DNA of 64,000 nt from assembly GCF_030704535.1 (NCBI RefSeq), contig NC_081810.1, positions 2,399,501 to 2,463,500 of the forward strand, in the 5' to 3' direction. The notes under the pieces were generated by a model. It saw nothing but the letters and a program-made list of their open reading frames with translations, searched no databases and was not told where the DNA came from. The stretch comes from Vitis vinifera. Lineage: Eukaryota > Streptophyta > Magnoliopsida > Vitales > Vitaceae. Each line of letters opens with the position of its first letter. The first letter of the stretch is position 1. The position numbers were made by a program, and so were the translations under genes. Below, one piece after another: positions 36,901 to 47,745 of the stretch.

Positions 36901-37689
36901 TTAGTAAATTAATTGCAATTAATAGTTAATAAATTAAATGAATAAATACTGAGAACACCTAATTAATTCTGAACTTTGGAATTTGAACACAAATTTTAAA
37001 ATTGCATTTCAAAATGATTGTCCCTTGTGCATGAACTTGACCTCCTTAAATGCTAAGATTCTTCCTCTTTGAACCCCAGTGATTGATTTAGGGTTTTTTG
37101 GTAATTGATTTTGAAAATAATTTTTAAAAAGAGTTTTTAAAAATTATTTTTTAAATTTTTGTATAATAAAAATGGTTTAAAAACCTAAAATGTTTTTAAC
37201 TTATTTTTAATATTTTTAAATATGTTTTAAAAATAATTTTTATACCTAGTTTTTTATTTTGAATCATTCTACATGTTAGTATAATTATTTCTTAAAAGGG
37301 TCAATAAAAAATAAATGAAAATAATAGAAAACAATTAAAAGATGTAATATGAAAACACCCTATTTTCTATTCTTAAAAACAAAAAACAAAAAACAGTTTT
37401 TGGTTTTCAAATGTGGTTTTTGTTTTGAAGAACAAAAAACTATTTTAAAAAATAATGTCCAAACAAACCCTTGGACTGTCTAGAGATAATTTTATAAAAT
37501 TTATCCTTATAATTATTCCATATATATAAACTTCTCACGTAAGTATTTGGTCCTTTAATAAATGGGAGAACCTTTAAAAATTGTGAATTTTTAGATTATT
37601 CTTTAATTTTTTTTTTTTATCTATTTTGAGATTGGGTAAGATTGTATATTGTGGATGACTCTTTGTTGATGCTTGATTTTGTAGATTGG

Positions 37690-37808
37690 TTAGAAGCTTC
37701 ATAAGGTGTAATTGTTTTTGTGTGTTCCCACCTTTTTGTTTTTTGTTCCTTGTATACATCATATATACTTTTCTTTTTAATACAATTACCTTTACCTATA
37801 TTAAAAAA
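37690..37808 (+). mobile_element. Probable LINE 3' tail
   Basis: CCTTGTATACATCATATATA, TTTTAATACAATTACCTTTA and a terminal A8 run resemble the 3' ends of plant L1-type LINEs, as I remember them. No reverse transcriptase is present, so this would be a strongly 5'-truncated insertion. Confidence 0.4.
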
Positions 37809-38942
37809 AAGGGGTATTTGGTGCTTTAATTGGAAAAAGAGTTTAAAAATAAGATCAAATTAATATTCAATAAAGATGATTTGCAAATATTAGAGTATGT
37901 TTGAAAGTGTTTATATTTGAAATGCTTTCAAATGAAGTATATTTTTTGAAAATCACGTATCGAGTACTTCTTCAAGAAATATTATAAGTGATTTTGTTTT
38001 AACTTTTCAAAAACAATTTTTAATTTTGTCAAAACATTTGATTTTTCTTCAAAAATATTTTTTTTAAATATTAATGTTAAAAGTGCATTATAAAATTATT
38101 GTCAAACTCAGTCTTAGAGTGTGTTTAATAACATTTCTTTTCAAGGTACCTTAATGGAAATGTTTTTTTTAAACGTGTTTTTGAGAAAATTATTTATCAG
38201 GAGTCGGTTTGATAGTGATTTTAAAAAACGTTTTTAATATTTATAATACTTAAAAAATTTTATTATTCAAGTGTTAGAAATGCTAGAAATGCTTTTTAGA
38301 ATTATTTTTAAACGTACTCTAAGAGTATGTTTGATAATATTTCTATTTAAAATGTTTTTAATGAAAGTGTTTTTAGGAGAATTGTTTATCGTGTTTCTCC
38401 AAAAAAACACTTCAAGTGATTTTTATAATTTTAAAAATATTTTCTAAAATTTGCCAAACATCTTTTTTTTTTTTTTTTCAAAAATACTATTTATGGTAAA
38501 ATTTTATAAAATCACTACAAAACAGACTTTAGTATTTTTCGAGGAAACACTACACGTGATTTTTGAACTTATTTTTAAAATGTTTTTCAAGCTTTACTTG
38601 ATGTTTAGCTTTTCTTTGAAAACAATTTTTAATCTAGAGATGTTTTTTTAAAAACAGTATCAAATGGATTCTTAACTTGAGTCACATGTAATGCTGAAGT
38701 ATTAGTATAATTTGTCGGTGTTGTCTATCAATCACATATCTTAACAACTTAATTAGCAAAGCACTCGCTTCCGATCCAAGTATCCACCTCACACCCTTTT
38801 ATTCCTTGTCTGATCCATTTCTCCCGCAATGATTTTCAGGAAACTTCAACCCTGTTGCCTTAAAACGCGGTTTCACATGCAATGGCAGAAAAAAAAAAAG
38901 AGTTGTCTCTCCAGTACTGCACCATATATACCTACTCTCAAT

Positions 38943-39004
38943 CTTGACTTGTACTCATTGCCTATTATATATGAATAAATATGAGGTACTTAGTGGGAAC
39001 CTTC
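38943..39004 (+). promoter_or_regulatory. Conserved upstream promoter module of extensin 2
   Basis: CTTGACTT at 38943-38950 and TTAGTGGGAACC at 38990-39001 correspond to the module of extensin 1 with the same spacing to the TATA box. The right half of the palindrome has decayed to CTTCAAT. Confidence 0.55.
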
Positions 39005-39106
39005 AATCCTATAGTTGAAAAAATGTGAATTGCAATATTAAAGCTTCAAGACAGCCTGTTATAGTTTGATTAAACAAACATACACTTGACTGCAATGATT
39101 GAGAAG

Positions 39107-39120
39107 ATCACTATATAAAG
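39107..39120 (+). promoter_or_regulatory. TATA box of extensin 2
   Basis: ATCACTATATAAAG ending at 39120 lies about 75 bases before the ATG and is preceded by GCAATGATTGAGAAG, homologous to extensin 1. Confidence 0.85.
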
Positions 39121-39187
39121 GCTTAGTCTCCCTCTCCTTTGAACTCACAGAAACTTGGTAGTTCTGTTGGAGTTTGCATTGCCGGAA

Positions 39188-40369
39188 ATGGGAAGCCCGG
39201 GAAGCTCGGGGCATTGGCCTCGAGTGGTTTGTGCTATGGCGTTTTGTCTCATTGCCACTTGTGTCGCTGCCTCTAAACCCTATATTTATGCTTCGCCTCC
39301 TCCACCCCACCACCCTAAACACTACTCGCCGCCATCATACAAGTCTCCTCCGCCAAAGCATGCAAATTACCCACCGTATTATTACAAGTCACCACCCCCT
39401 CCAAAGTACTCTTCTCCGCCATCTTACCACTACAAGTCACCGCCGCCTCCACCAAAGCATGTAAGGCATCCACCATATCATTACAAATCACCGCCACCAC
39501 CAAAGCATTCTCCTCCACGGCATTACCACTACAAGTCTCCACCACCACCACCAAAACATTTAGAACATCCTCCTTATCATTACAAGTCACCACCACCACC
39601 AAAGCATGTAGAACATCCACCTTATCATTACAAGTCACCACCACCACCACCACCAAAGCATGTAGAACATCCTCCTTATCATTACAAGTCACCACCACCA
39701 CCACCACCACCAAAGCATGTAAAACATCCACCTTATCATTACAAGTCACCACCACCCCCACCACCAAAGCATGTAGAACATCCACATTATCATTACAAGT
39801 CACCACCACCACCACCAAAGCATGTAGAACATCCTCCTTATCATTACAAGTCACCACCCCCACCAAAGCATTCTCCTCCACCACCTTACTATTATAAGTC
39901 ACCACCACCGCCAAAGCATTCTCCACCTCCTCCATACTACTATAAATCACCGCCACCTCCCTCACCCTCTCCCCCACCCCCTTACTACTACAAATCGCCA
40001 CCTCCACCATCACCATCGCCACCTCCTCCATATGTTTACAAGTCCCCACCTCCACCATCTCCGTCCCCACCCCCTCCTTACTACTACAAATCACCACCTC
40101 CACCCGTAAAGTCACCACCTCCTCCATACTATTATAAGTCACCACCACCACCATCACCATCACTTCCCCCTCCCTATTACTACAAGTCTCCTCCACCCCC
40201 AACTCACAAGTCACACCCTCATCCTCCATACCACTACAAGTCCCCTCCACCCCCAACTCACAAGCAACACCCTCATCCACCATATTATTATAAGTCGCCA
40301 CCTCCACCTTCACCCTCTCCACCTCCAACATACTACTACAAATCTCCCCCACCTCCAAAACACTACTAA
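39188..40369 (+). CDS. Extensin 2: KH-type cell-wall extensin rich in YHYK modules (393 aa)
   Basis: It is a secreted extensin closely related to extensin 1, with the same MGSPG-SGHWPRVV start, FCLIAT core and [10 protein letters not shown] entry. It differs in the repeat body. Early modules are irregular (KHANYPP, KYSSPPS). A central block uses PPYHYKSPPPPPPKHVEHPP with 4-7 prolines before KH. The C-terminal part has [15 protein letters not shown] and two THK(S/Q)HPHPP modules, ending SPPPPKHY. Replacing YYY with YHY removes one Tyr per module, so crosslink potential should differ from extensin 1. There is no intron, and AATAAA lies at 40494. The ATG at 39188 is the first in frame and begins the signal peptide. 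Confidence 0.94.
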   Translation: MGSPGSSGHWPRVVCAMAFCLIATCVAASKPYIYASPPPPHHPKHYSPPSYKSPPPKHANYPPYYYKSPPPPKYSSPPSYHYKSPPPPPKHVRHPPYHYKSPPPPKHSPPRHYHYKSPPPPPKHLEHPPYHYKSPPPPKHVEHPPYHYKSPPPPPPKHVEHPPYHYKSPPPPPPPKHVKHPPYHYKSPPPPPPKHVEHPHYHYKSPPPPPKHVEHPPYHYKSPPPPKHSPPPPYYYKSPPPPKHSPPPPYYYKSPPPPSPSPPPPYYYKSPPPPSPSPPPPYVYKSPPPPSPSPPPPYYYKSPPPPVKSPPPPYYYKSPPPPSPSLPPPYYYKSPPPPTHKSHPHPPYHYKSPPPPTHKQHPHPPYYYKSPPPPSPSPPPTYYYKSPPPPKHY

Positions 40370-43300
40370 GCCTCCATTCACAACTTCAATCTGCATGAAT
40401 TGTCTGTGCAAGAATAACTAGCTAGCTTCCTTTGGAAGCTGAGTTTGAAGACATTTTTATTATTGTTTCCGTTATTAATCAAATGTATTCGTGAATAAAT
40501 TAGGGCTCAAAATGGAGGCCTCTGGTTAACTTGTCTGTATGGAGCATTCAATGCATCATTTCTTGTAAGCTGTAAAAGCCCGGAATTCAATTTTTAAGAA
40601 GAGCCTTATTGCCTTTTTTTTTTTTGGGACTATTTAATTACTGTTTTCATTGAATTTAAATACATCTAGGTCTGTGTTTTCTGCTAACTTTTAACAGTGT
40701 TATGTATTTTTCATCAAGCATATATCTTCCGTTTATGGTTAACAATCATGCTTCGCTAAGATAAGGGCATCCTATTCAGCGAACCTATATATTAGCTTAG
40801 TAATGTGTCCTGTGTCCAGTGTCCAGTGTCCCAGCTCAATCCATATAGATGAGACTTGTACTCCTGAGCAGAAAATCAAACCAGGCCTTGTAGCCCCAGC
40901 TTGCACACGCTTAGTAGAGCTTCACATATGACCTTCCCATGGATTTCTACTACTCAATTAACCGTGGAGAATTATATTATGGTGCAATAAGAACAACTGC
41001 AGACAAGTCACAGAAAAATGAAGTTGGTGACCTTGAGATTAGACAATGCATGTGCAGGTTTTGCAGTCTTGTTTTTTTTTTTTTTTTTCTCTTAATTAAT
41101 TCAGATTTACAGTGGATTTTAGACAGTCTAGTGCATATAGAACAAGAAAAATAGAATTCAGACTTCTCAATTCTCTTTCGATTAGCTGCCCTTAAGTGGT
41201 GCTTTCGCTTAAAAACTTAGAAATCATCAGATTCCTAAATTCAGGTTTTTTGAGTCAACATCTAGACAATCATAAAGCATACAATAATCTGAAATGCAAC
41301 TTTTCATCACATCTAAAAAATATTGGGCTTTTCAAAAAAAAAAAAAAAAAAAAAAAAAAATTAAAGATCCCAACTCCAAAAGAAACCAAAGGGCCCAAAC
41401 AGCCAAACCCAGGTGTACAGTCACATTTTTTTCCCTATAGTAAAATGAATACTAAATCAAGGACATGCCAGAGAACGTGGGGTTTATCCCACATAGTAAA
41501 ATGAATAATAAAAGGGGACATGCCAGAGAACGTGGGGTTTATCCCACATAGTAAAATGAATAATTAATTGGGGAGATGGCAGAGAACGTGGGGTTTATCC
41601 CCTATAGTAAAATGAATAATAAATTGGGGAGATGGCAGAGAACGTGGGGCGTGGGGCTTATCATATATACATGTAGTCAGCAGATGTCCTTTATTTTTAT
41701 TTCCCTCTTGATTTGTTTATTTATCTGTATATGCATGTTATGTTAATTAATTCATAGGAATCAGTTTTAAGTCTAATTAATCTTAATAAGTATAAACTAA
41801 GGAGCTAATTGAAATGAGCTTAGTTGTTGCTTAATAATAATACCTCTCTTAAAGGAGTTTTTTGTAATTTTACATATGGAATTAAGGATATATACCTTCT
41901 GCTTAATAAGGATTGTGTCAAGTAAGTCTTGTAGCAAAATCTTCCACCTTTTGATAAGGAGTAGCACCGGATCTAATTGAATTTACTGATCTTATATATG
42001 GGTGTGCTAACAATTCAATGCTCAATAATGCTTGTTTTGTCCTGTTTGAGGTACCATCCCCAAATAATGTAATTCTTCTAAGTATAATGTGTCTAAGTGA
42101 ATGCTCTTGTAATTATACTCCTCAGGTGATTGTATGTGTTTGTTAAGATTCTTTACACGGACTAGGTCCTTCTCTATTCTTCGAATATTTAGTAACTTTT
42201 AACCATCAAACTTGCATCAAAGTAAAAATAGAAAAAAAGTAATGATATTGAACCACATTAATCAAACTAGCTAAGAGAATAAATAATTTAAATGTGAATT
42301 CACCTCGCTCTAGTCTACTATTCATCAAAATAACAAAAATTGATTAAAACCATAACATAAGAATCTATAGTAACTCAGCATGAATACTATAGCAAAAACA
42401 TCAAATAATATTGATCAAACCACATTATATATAAGACTTTTCCCTCAAGGGTGCTTGTCGTGGAATAATGTGTTAAATGCTGCTTTTATAGTATCTTGGT
42501 TATAGTCTTTCCACTAATAAATTTCACAATAGCTTTTGAATCCAATCATTGTAATATTAATCGGTTTGCATCTTAGGGTTAAAGTGTGTATGGAGTATTT
42601 ATTGGTCTACAAACTCCCATCTTATACTATATTCTTTGTCTCTTGTTTAACCAATTATCATATGGTGTCCAAATAGTAAGGTGATGTCTGTTTTTTGGTT
42701 AAATAAAAAAAAATCAAAATATTTAATTTTTTTTATTCAGTTAAAAATAATTTATTAATATCAATTAACATAACTAAATTGAACTAATTGATAACAAATT
42801 TACTCTATTTATATTGATTGATATCAAAAAGTTATTTTTTATTGAATAGAAAAAAATCAAATATTTTAATTTTTTCTATTCAATCAAAAAACAAATATCA
42901 TTTAAGTTTGGTCTGGGAAATATTTTTTTAATCTAAATTTCATGAAGATTTGGGTTAAGAACTCTCGTAATTTTTTTATTTAAAATATATAAAATTCTAA
43001 ATTTCTTATGAACTACTTGTAATTTTAATATTTGGATGCAGTAGGAGGCTAAATACTTGTAGTGATTATACATGCATATTACTACAAATGTGAAGTAAAA
43101 AACTGATAAAATCTTTTAGCAACTACATAAATACACACACATAAAAACTTTTCTTATGACATAAAACTTTAATGGAGATGATATAAATTATTTCTATTAC
43201 ATCGGGATGTACTTATTTTTTTGCTATTTTTCACAAAGCATTTTGCTTTTATACCATTTCCAAACTTCTATTTTTAAATAAGTGCAAAATATAAATTTAA

Positions 43301-43440
43301 AGAAGAATTCAACCCTCGGGGCTCCATCACCTCTGCCAATAAAAACGAAATATTGCATGATTAATAGCTGAATAAAAATGGAAAAATGCAATATAGTCAG
43401 TGGAAAAGATATTTGAAGGAATAAAAAACCAAAAAATGCA
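40370..43440. other. Spacer between extensin 2 and the tRNA gene
   Basis: It holds the extensin 2 3' UTR (shared GTGCAAGAATAACTAGC with extensin 1), an A27 run at 41334-41360 and a four-copy 56-bp tandem repeat at 41439-41661. The rest is AT-rich. Short frames at 40939-41154 and 41196-41504 look like chance. Confidence 0.55.
41439..41661. repeat. Tandem repeat, four copies of about 56 bp
   Basis: AGTAAAATGAATA starts copies at 41439, 41495, 41550 and 41606. Each copy continues with GCCAGAGAACGTGGGGTTTA or GGCAGAGAACGTGGGG and TTATCCC. The last copy is disrupted by a duplicated CGTGGGG. Confidence 0.9.
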
Positions 43441-43464
43441 AGGGGAAAAAAAACCTGAAAACAA

Positions 43465-43548
43465 TGTCAGAAGTGGGATTTGAACCCACGCCCTCTCTCG
43501 AGGACCAGAACTTGAGTCTGGCGCCTTAGACCACTCGGCCATCCTGAC
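43465..43548 (-). tRNA. tRNA-Leu (anticodon CAA)
   Basis: Read on the minus strand, the 84-base gene starts GTCAGGATGGCCGAGTGG (A box) and ends with the complementary TTCTGAC plus discriminator A. The anticodon stem CCAGA/TCTGG encloses the loop CTCAAGT, giving anticodon CAA for UUG codons. A long variable arm, as in all tRNA-Leu, and GGGTTCAAATCCC (B box and T arm) follow. It is intronless. T-runs at 43457-43460 and 43446-43453 can serve as Pol III terminators. The CCA end is not encoded, as expected for a nuclear gene. Confidence 0.96.
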
Positions 43549-43666
43549 TTTGGTTAATCATCTCAAACAAATATATTATATAGACAACTATTATTACCTA
43601 GTATCTCAAAACTTAAGGTATGCAATAATATGGAAAAATGATAAAAATACATTTTAGAAACACCAA

Positions 43667-43992
43667 GGCTATGTTTGGTTCTCAGAAAATTTGAGGGAAA
43701 ATGCAAGGGAAAGAAAATACAAAGGAAAAATATAAGGAAAGAAAAAGTGAAGAAAAATAAAAAATGGATTAAAAGTTGATAAGTTATTTTTATTTTTTAC
43801 TTCAAACTCATTTTATTTATTTTAACTCATTAATATAAAGATTAAATAATTTTAAAATACATAGGTTTTTAATTAGTTTTAATTATATTTGATTTTCTTT
43901 TATATTTTTCATAGGACAACCAAACATGAAAAAATTATTTTCCTTTGCATTTTTTTTCTTTCCTTAGTATTTTCCGGGAACCAAACATAACC
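43667..43992. mobile_element. MITE, second complete copy of the TTTGGTTCTC family
   Basis: The left end is GGCTATGTTTGGTTCTCAGA. The right end, reverse complemented, is GGTTATGTTTGGTTCCCGGA. The length is 326 bp and there is no coding capacity. It is homologous over its length to 28297-28618. It lies 118 bp upstream of the tRNA-Leu gene in that gene's orientation. Confidence 0.8.
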
Positions 43993-45700
43993 CAAAAGTT
44001 TCAAAATCCAATATCTTCAACACACTTATATTGAATTTTAAATCTAAAACATGTAAATATTTTATTATATTTCATCTTTTTTAATCATATTTTAGATAGG
44101 TTAGCAAGTATGTAGACAACAAAATGATCACTCGGGGGAGAGTGCACTTTTTTTATTTGTTTATATATTATGATAAGATAAAGTTTTGAATTACTTTTAA
44201 ACTATTATATTTTGAGAAAATATTAAAATTTCAAATCAATATTTATCAAATTTTAAATTTGATTTTTAATTGAAACAAAAATATAAATTAAAATAAAATA
44301 GAATGTGAATTAAATACAATTAGATGAAATTAAGGTATAAAATAATGAGATTCAATATGTAGTACAAATGTCTGAGATTCACATGGAGCATAATGGGACT
44401 TAAGTTGCACATGTAACAACACTTGATTGATGATTTTTTTTTATGATTATCAAAAAATACTTTTGATATTCATGTAATGGGTCTCTATATTTTGATATGT
44501 TTGATTATATTTATTGAAGTTTAATTAATGATTTATATGTCTCTTATTGATATCTACTCAATTGAATTATCATTCTCATGTTTTCTTTGGTTTGTTAATC
44601 TTAAAGAAGGTATTAAGTGATAATTAATTCAGTCGCGTTACTATCTAAACACTGATTTGATCAATTTTGTTTCAACTATCCTCACTTGCGGGTTAGAATC
44701 TAAAAACTTATCAATTATTTGGGCAAAATTCCTTCATTCAAAAATACTCTCATGTGTGGAAGCGCATACATCAGAGGATCGAAGAGTCATTGCAAGCACA
44801 TCAAAGTTCGCAAAACCACAAGGGAATAAAATATCAACATCCCCCTGCCCACACCCCCTAAAAAAAAGGGCATGTTCGTTTCTCCTTTTTTTGTAAGGTT
44901 AAGAATGCAAATAAATCATATGGGCGAACATACATGAGTTGATGTTGGAATTAAACTTGATAGTTGAGTCATTGTAGATTTAAAGTTTTCTATTATTTGA
45001 GGCTGAATGAGAAAGTTGAAAAGAAGTCAAATATTTAGACATATTTAATTATATACAAAAAAAACTAGGAACTTAATTTGGTGTCTCCACAAAATTTTAG
45101 GTTTGACTTTTTATGTGTTTGGAAGAAGTACAGGCATCACCAAGCCACCACAGAGCATAACCAAAGCACTCATGGACAACCAAGAGGAGAAATATAATAA
45201 CCCGCAGAGGGCCAATTGAGTCAGCACAAAGTGAGCTTATATCTCCATGTTCTATAAAAGCCCAAATGGTTTCACCCAGCCTATGGTACAAGTTCACCAA
45301 ACGATATTGTTCCACTTGTCACTATTTGAATATATTGGTCCATTAGGGTTATGGCAGCGTTGCCCTAAAACTTTAACATACATAGATCCTATTCTACTTA
45401 CCTGTTCATTAGTTGATATCACCTGTCATTCATGAAGTTCATAGCCATTGCTCTCATCCAAATCAATGTAAACACTCATTTTTTTTAAATTACATCATAT
45501 AAAAGGAGACACAAATAAAGGACCAGATCGATATGGTCCAATCAAAGAAATTAAACAAATGCATTATATTTTGAGTAACAAATAAAAAAAAAAAAAACAT
45601 CACAAGAATAGACTTCCAAAGAATCATCCTCATGTGAAGTTCCTTTATTCTCAAGAAGACGCTCAATTACTCCCTCTTGTACAAATTATTCTTTCTATCA
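43993..45700. other. Spacer between the MITE and extensin 3
   Basis: The sequence is AT-rich to about 44640. The 44640-45440 stretch is less AT-rich and has short open frames on both strands (45097-45315 minus, 45247-45435 plus), but none shows a known domain. It could be old retroelement sequence. The extensin 3 3' UTR is expected near 45440-45709. Confidence 0.45.
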
Positions 45701-45709
45701 ATCTTTGAG

Positions 45710-45787
45710 CTGCAAAAAAGAACAACAGTAATTATACAGTGATCACAATGAGAAGTAAATCAGTTACTGTAGTTTATGAATGCTTAC
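45710..45787 (-). other. 3'-UTR intron of extensin 3
   Basis: On the minus strand the donor GTAAGC (45787-45782) lies 24 bases past the stop, and the acceptor CTTTTTTGCAG ends at 45710. The 78-base intron is at the same place as in the genes at 50723 and 56623. The conserved acceptor is followed by CTCA. Confidence 0.65.
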
Positions 45788-45811
45788 ATGAAACAAGAAA
45801 TAGTCATTCTT

Positions 45812-47461
45812 TTAGTCAACTGGAGGTGGAGGGGAGCTGTAATAATACGGTGGTGGAGGTGATGGAGAAGGAGGGGGTGGGGATTTGTAATAGTAGGGAG
45901 GAGGGGGAGATGGAGATGGTGTTGCTGGTGATTTATAATAATAAGGTGGAGGAGGTGATGGGGAAGGTGGAGGAGGTGGCGGTGATGGAGATTGAGGTGG
46001 TGGGGACTTGTAAATGTAAGGAGGTGGAGGTGATGGAGAGGGTGGTGGCGGGGATTTATAGACGTATGGAGGAGGTGGTGATGGGGATAGAGGTGGTGGG
46101 GATTTGTACATATATGGAGGAGGTGGAGATGGGGATGGGGGTGGTGGTGATTTATAGATGTAAGGAGGAGGCGGTGATGGAGATGGGGGTGGTGGGGATT
46201 TGTATACGTAAGGAGGTGGTGGTGATGGAGAAGGTGGTGGAGGTGATTTATAGACATAAGGAGGTGGTGGCGATGGAGAAGGTGGTGGTGGGGATTTGTA
46301 TACATAAGGAGGAGGTGGTGATGGAGAAGGTGGAGGTGGAGACTTATAGACATAAGGAGGTGGTGGCGATGGAGAAGGTGGTGGTGGGGATTTGTACACA
46401 TAAGGAGGTGGTGATGGAGAAGGTGGAGGTGGAGACTTATAGACATAAGGAGGTGGTGGTGATGGAGAAGGTGGTGGTGGGGATTTGTACACATAAGGAG
46501 GTGGTGGTGATGGAGAAGGTGGAGGTGGAGACTTATAGACATAAGGAGGTGGTGGTGATGGTGAAGGTGGTGGTGGGGATTTGTACACATAAGGAGGTGG
46601 TGGTGATGGAGAAGGTGGTGGTGGGGATTTGTACACATAAGGAGGTGGTGGTGATGGAGAAGGTGGAGGTGGAGACTTATAGACATAAGGAGGTGGTGGC
46701 GATGGAGAAGGTGGTGGTGGGGATTTGTATACATAAGGAGGTGGTGGTGATGGGGAAGGTGGTGGTGGGGATTTGTACGCATAAGGAGGTGGTGGTGATG
46801 GAGAAGGTGGTGGTGGGGATTTGTACACATAAGGAGGTGGTGGTGATGGAGAAGGTGGAGGTGGAGACTTATAGACATAAGGAGGTAGTGGTGATGGAGA
46901 ATGTGGTGGTGGGGATTTGTACACATAAGGAGGAGGTGGTGATGGAGAAGGTGGAGGTGGAGACTTATAGACATACGGAGGTGGTGGCGATGGAGAAGGT
47001 GGTGGTGATGGAGAATGTGGAGGTGGAGACTTATAGACATAAGGAGGTGGTGGTGATGGAGATGGAGGTGGTGGTGATTTATAAATGTAAGGAGGTGGTG
47101 GTGAGGGAGAAGGTGGTGGTGGTGACTTATAGTAGTAAGGAGGTGGAGGTGACAAAGATGGAGGAGGTGGAGACTTGTATTGGTAAGGAGGTGGAGGAGA
47201 TGGGGATGGGGAAGGTGGAGACTTGTAACGATAAGGTGGTGGAGATTTATAATAGTATGGTGGAGGTGAAAGCTCCGGTGGTGGTGGTGATTTATAGCGG
47301 TATGGTGGATACTGGCGATAAGGGGGAGGTGGAGATTTGTAAGCATGATATGTTGGTGGAGGTGGAGAGGCATAAATGTAAGGCTTGTCGTCGGCAGCTA
47401 CATTGGTGGCTATCAAGAACAATGCCAGGATATAAACTAGGTGAGGCCAGAAATTGGCCAT
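45812..47461 (-). CDS. Extensin 3: SPSPPPP/VYK-type cell-wall extensin (549 aa)
   Basis: It is a secreted extensin. The signal peptide ([23 protein letters not shown]) precedes [14 protein letters not shown] short irregular region rich in YR ([12 protein letters not shown], residues about 45-80) leads into some thirty nearly uniform units of [16 protein letters not shown]. The C-terminus returns to YYYK units and ends [11 protein letters not shown], unlike the other family members. VYK units have one YxY motif each. At the DNA level neighbouring units alternate in codon use, forming a repeat of about 90 bp that suggests recent unit amplification. The start is the only ATG before the signal core. 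A TATA box lies 115 bases upstream and a 3'-UTR intron just downstream. The mirror-image frames are open only because CCN codons read as GGN/NGG in reverse. Confidence 0.95.
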   Translation of the reverse strand: MANFWPHLVYILALFLIATNVAADDKPYIYASPPPPTYHAYKSPPPPYRQYPPYRYKSPPPPELSPPPYYYKSPPPYRYKSPPSPSPSPPPPYQYKSPPPPSLSPPPPYYYKSPPPPSPSPPPPYIYKSPPPPSPSPPPPYVYKSPPPHSPSPPPSPSPPPPYVYKSPPPPSPSPPPPYVYKSPPPHSPSPLPPYVYKSPPPPSPSPPPPYVYKSPPPPSPSPPPPYAYKSPPPPSPSPPPPYVYKSPPPPSPSPPPPYVYKSPPPPSPSPPPPYVYKSPPPPSPSPPPPYVYKSPPPPSPSPPPPYVYKSPPPPSPSPPPPYVYKSPPPPSPSPPPPYVYKSPPPPSPSPPPYVYKSPPPPSPSPPPPYVYKSPPPPSPSPPPPYVYKSPPPPSPSPPPPYVYKSPPPPSPSPPPPYVYKSPPPPSPSPPPPYIYKSPPPPSPSPPPPYMYKSPPPLSPSPPPPYVYKSPPPPSPSPPPPYIYKSPPPQSPSPPPPPPSPSPPPPYYYKSPATPSPSPPPPYYYKSPPPPSPSPPPPYYYSSPPPPVD

Positions 47462-47575
47462 TTCTGGTTACCCTGAAACAGGTCACCAGAAAGTTTCACT
47501 CAGTATAAAGTACCCCACTTCTCTGGACTGCCTTGAATGGACACTTTTGAATGACTGCAAATTTGGATCTTCGGG

Positions 47576-47584
47576 TTTATATAG
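47576..47584 (-). promoter_or_regulatory. TATA box of extensin 3
   Basis: The minus strand reads GATCACTATATAAACCC, with the TATA core at 47583-47576, about 115 bases before the ATG. The GATCACTATA context is shared with the other extensin genes. Confidence 0.85.
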
Positions 47585-47604
47585 TGATCCCTTCAATGGG
47601 TGTT

Positions 47605-47745
47605 GCATTTGTTTAATAGTTGTTGAAATATTCCAACTGGTCATCTATATAATTTGACCTTACAATTCCCCATGTTATTCAAGTCTTTGACCATATGATC
47701 ATAGTGGGATTCCACTAACCTCTATATGTCCAAGAAGAAGTCAAG
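47605..47745 (-). promoter_or_regulatory. Conserved upstream promoter blocks of extensin 3
   Basis: On the + strand, GTTTAATAGTTGTTGAAA and TTCCAACT (47605-47638) are shared with extensins 4 and 5. TAGTGGGATTCCACTA (47702-47717) is a near-perfect palindrome. AAGTCAAG (47738-47745; CTTGACTT on the coding strand) completes the module also found at extensins 1 and 2. Confidence 0.65.

Larger units (their letters stand above)
31646..39110. other. Spacer between extensins 1 and 2
   Basis: It begins with the extensin 1 3' UTR. Notable contents, listed separately, are an orphan extensin-type promoter (33278-33720), a short duplication (33784-33866), a G17 run, a LINE-like tail near 37690-37808 and repeated TTTGATAGTGATTTTAAAAA-type element fragments at about 38100-38350 (a relative lies at 6604-6720). 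A CCGGTT-rich transposon end lies near 36780-36825. Open frames at 32775-33005 and 35550-35860 are short and not recognisable as proteins. Confidence 0.5.

Noticed and set aside
41439-41661. The 56-bp tandem array considered as a CRISPR-like array
   Set aside because: The units are contiguous without unique spacers, and the organism is a plant. It is a minisatellite.
43327-43542. Minus-strand 71-codon frame beginning MAEWSKAPDSS
   Set aside because: It is a translation of the tRNA-Leu gene and its 3' flank, a common false protein call.
45784-47373. His/Leu-rich long frames in the second register of the extensin genes (also 30957-31664, 50692-51858, 56592-57794, 62746-63618)
   Set aside because: They are frame-shifted readings of the same CCA/CAC-rich repeats. 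The extensin register has the signal peptide, promoter spacing and known family pattern.
45739-47508. A 589-codon Val/Glu-rich frame opposite extensin 3, and similar ones opposite extensins 4 and 5 (50734-52020, 56583-58004)
   Set aside because: They are mirror images of SPPPP repeats: proline codons CCA/CCT read as TGG/AGG-type triplets in reverse and contain no stops. There is no start context, domain or independent constraint.
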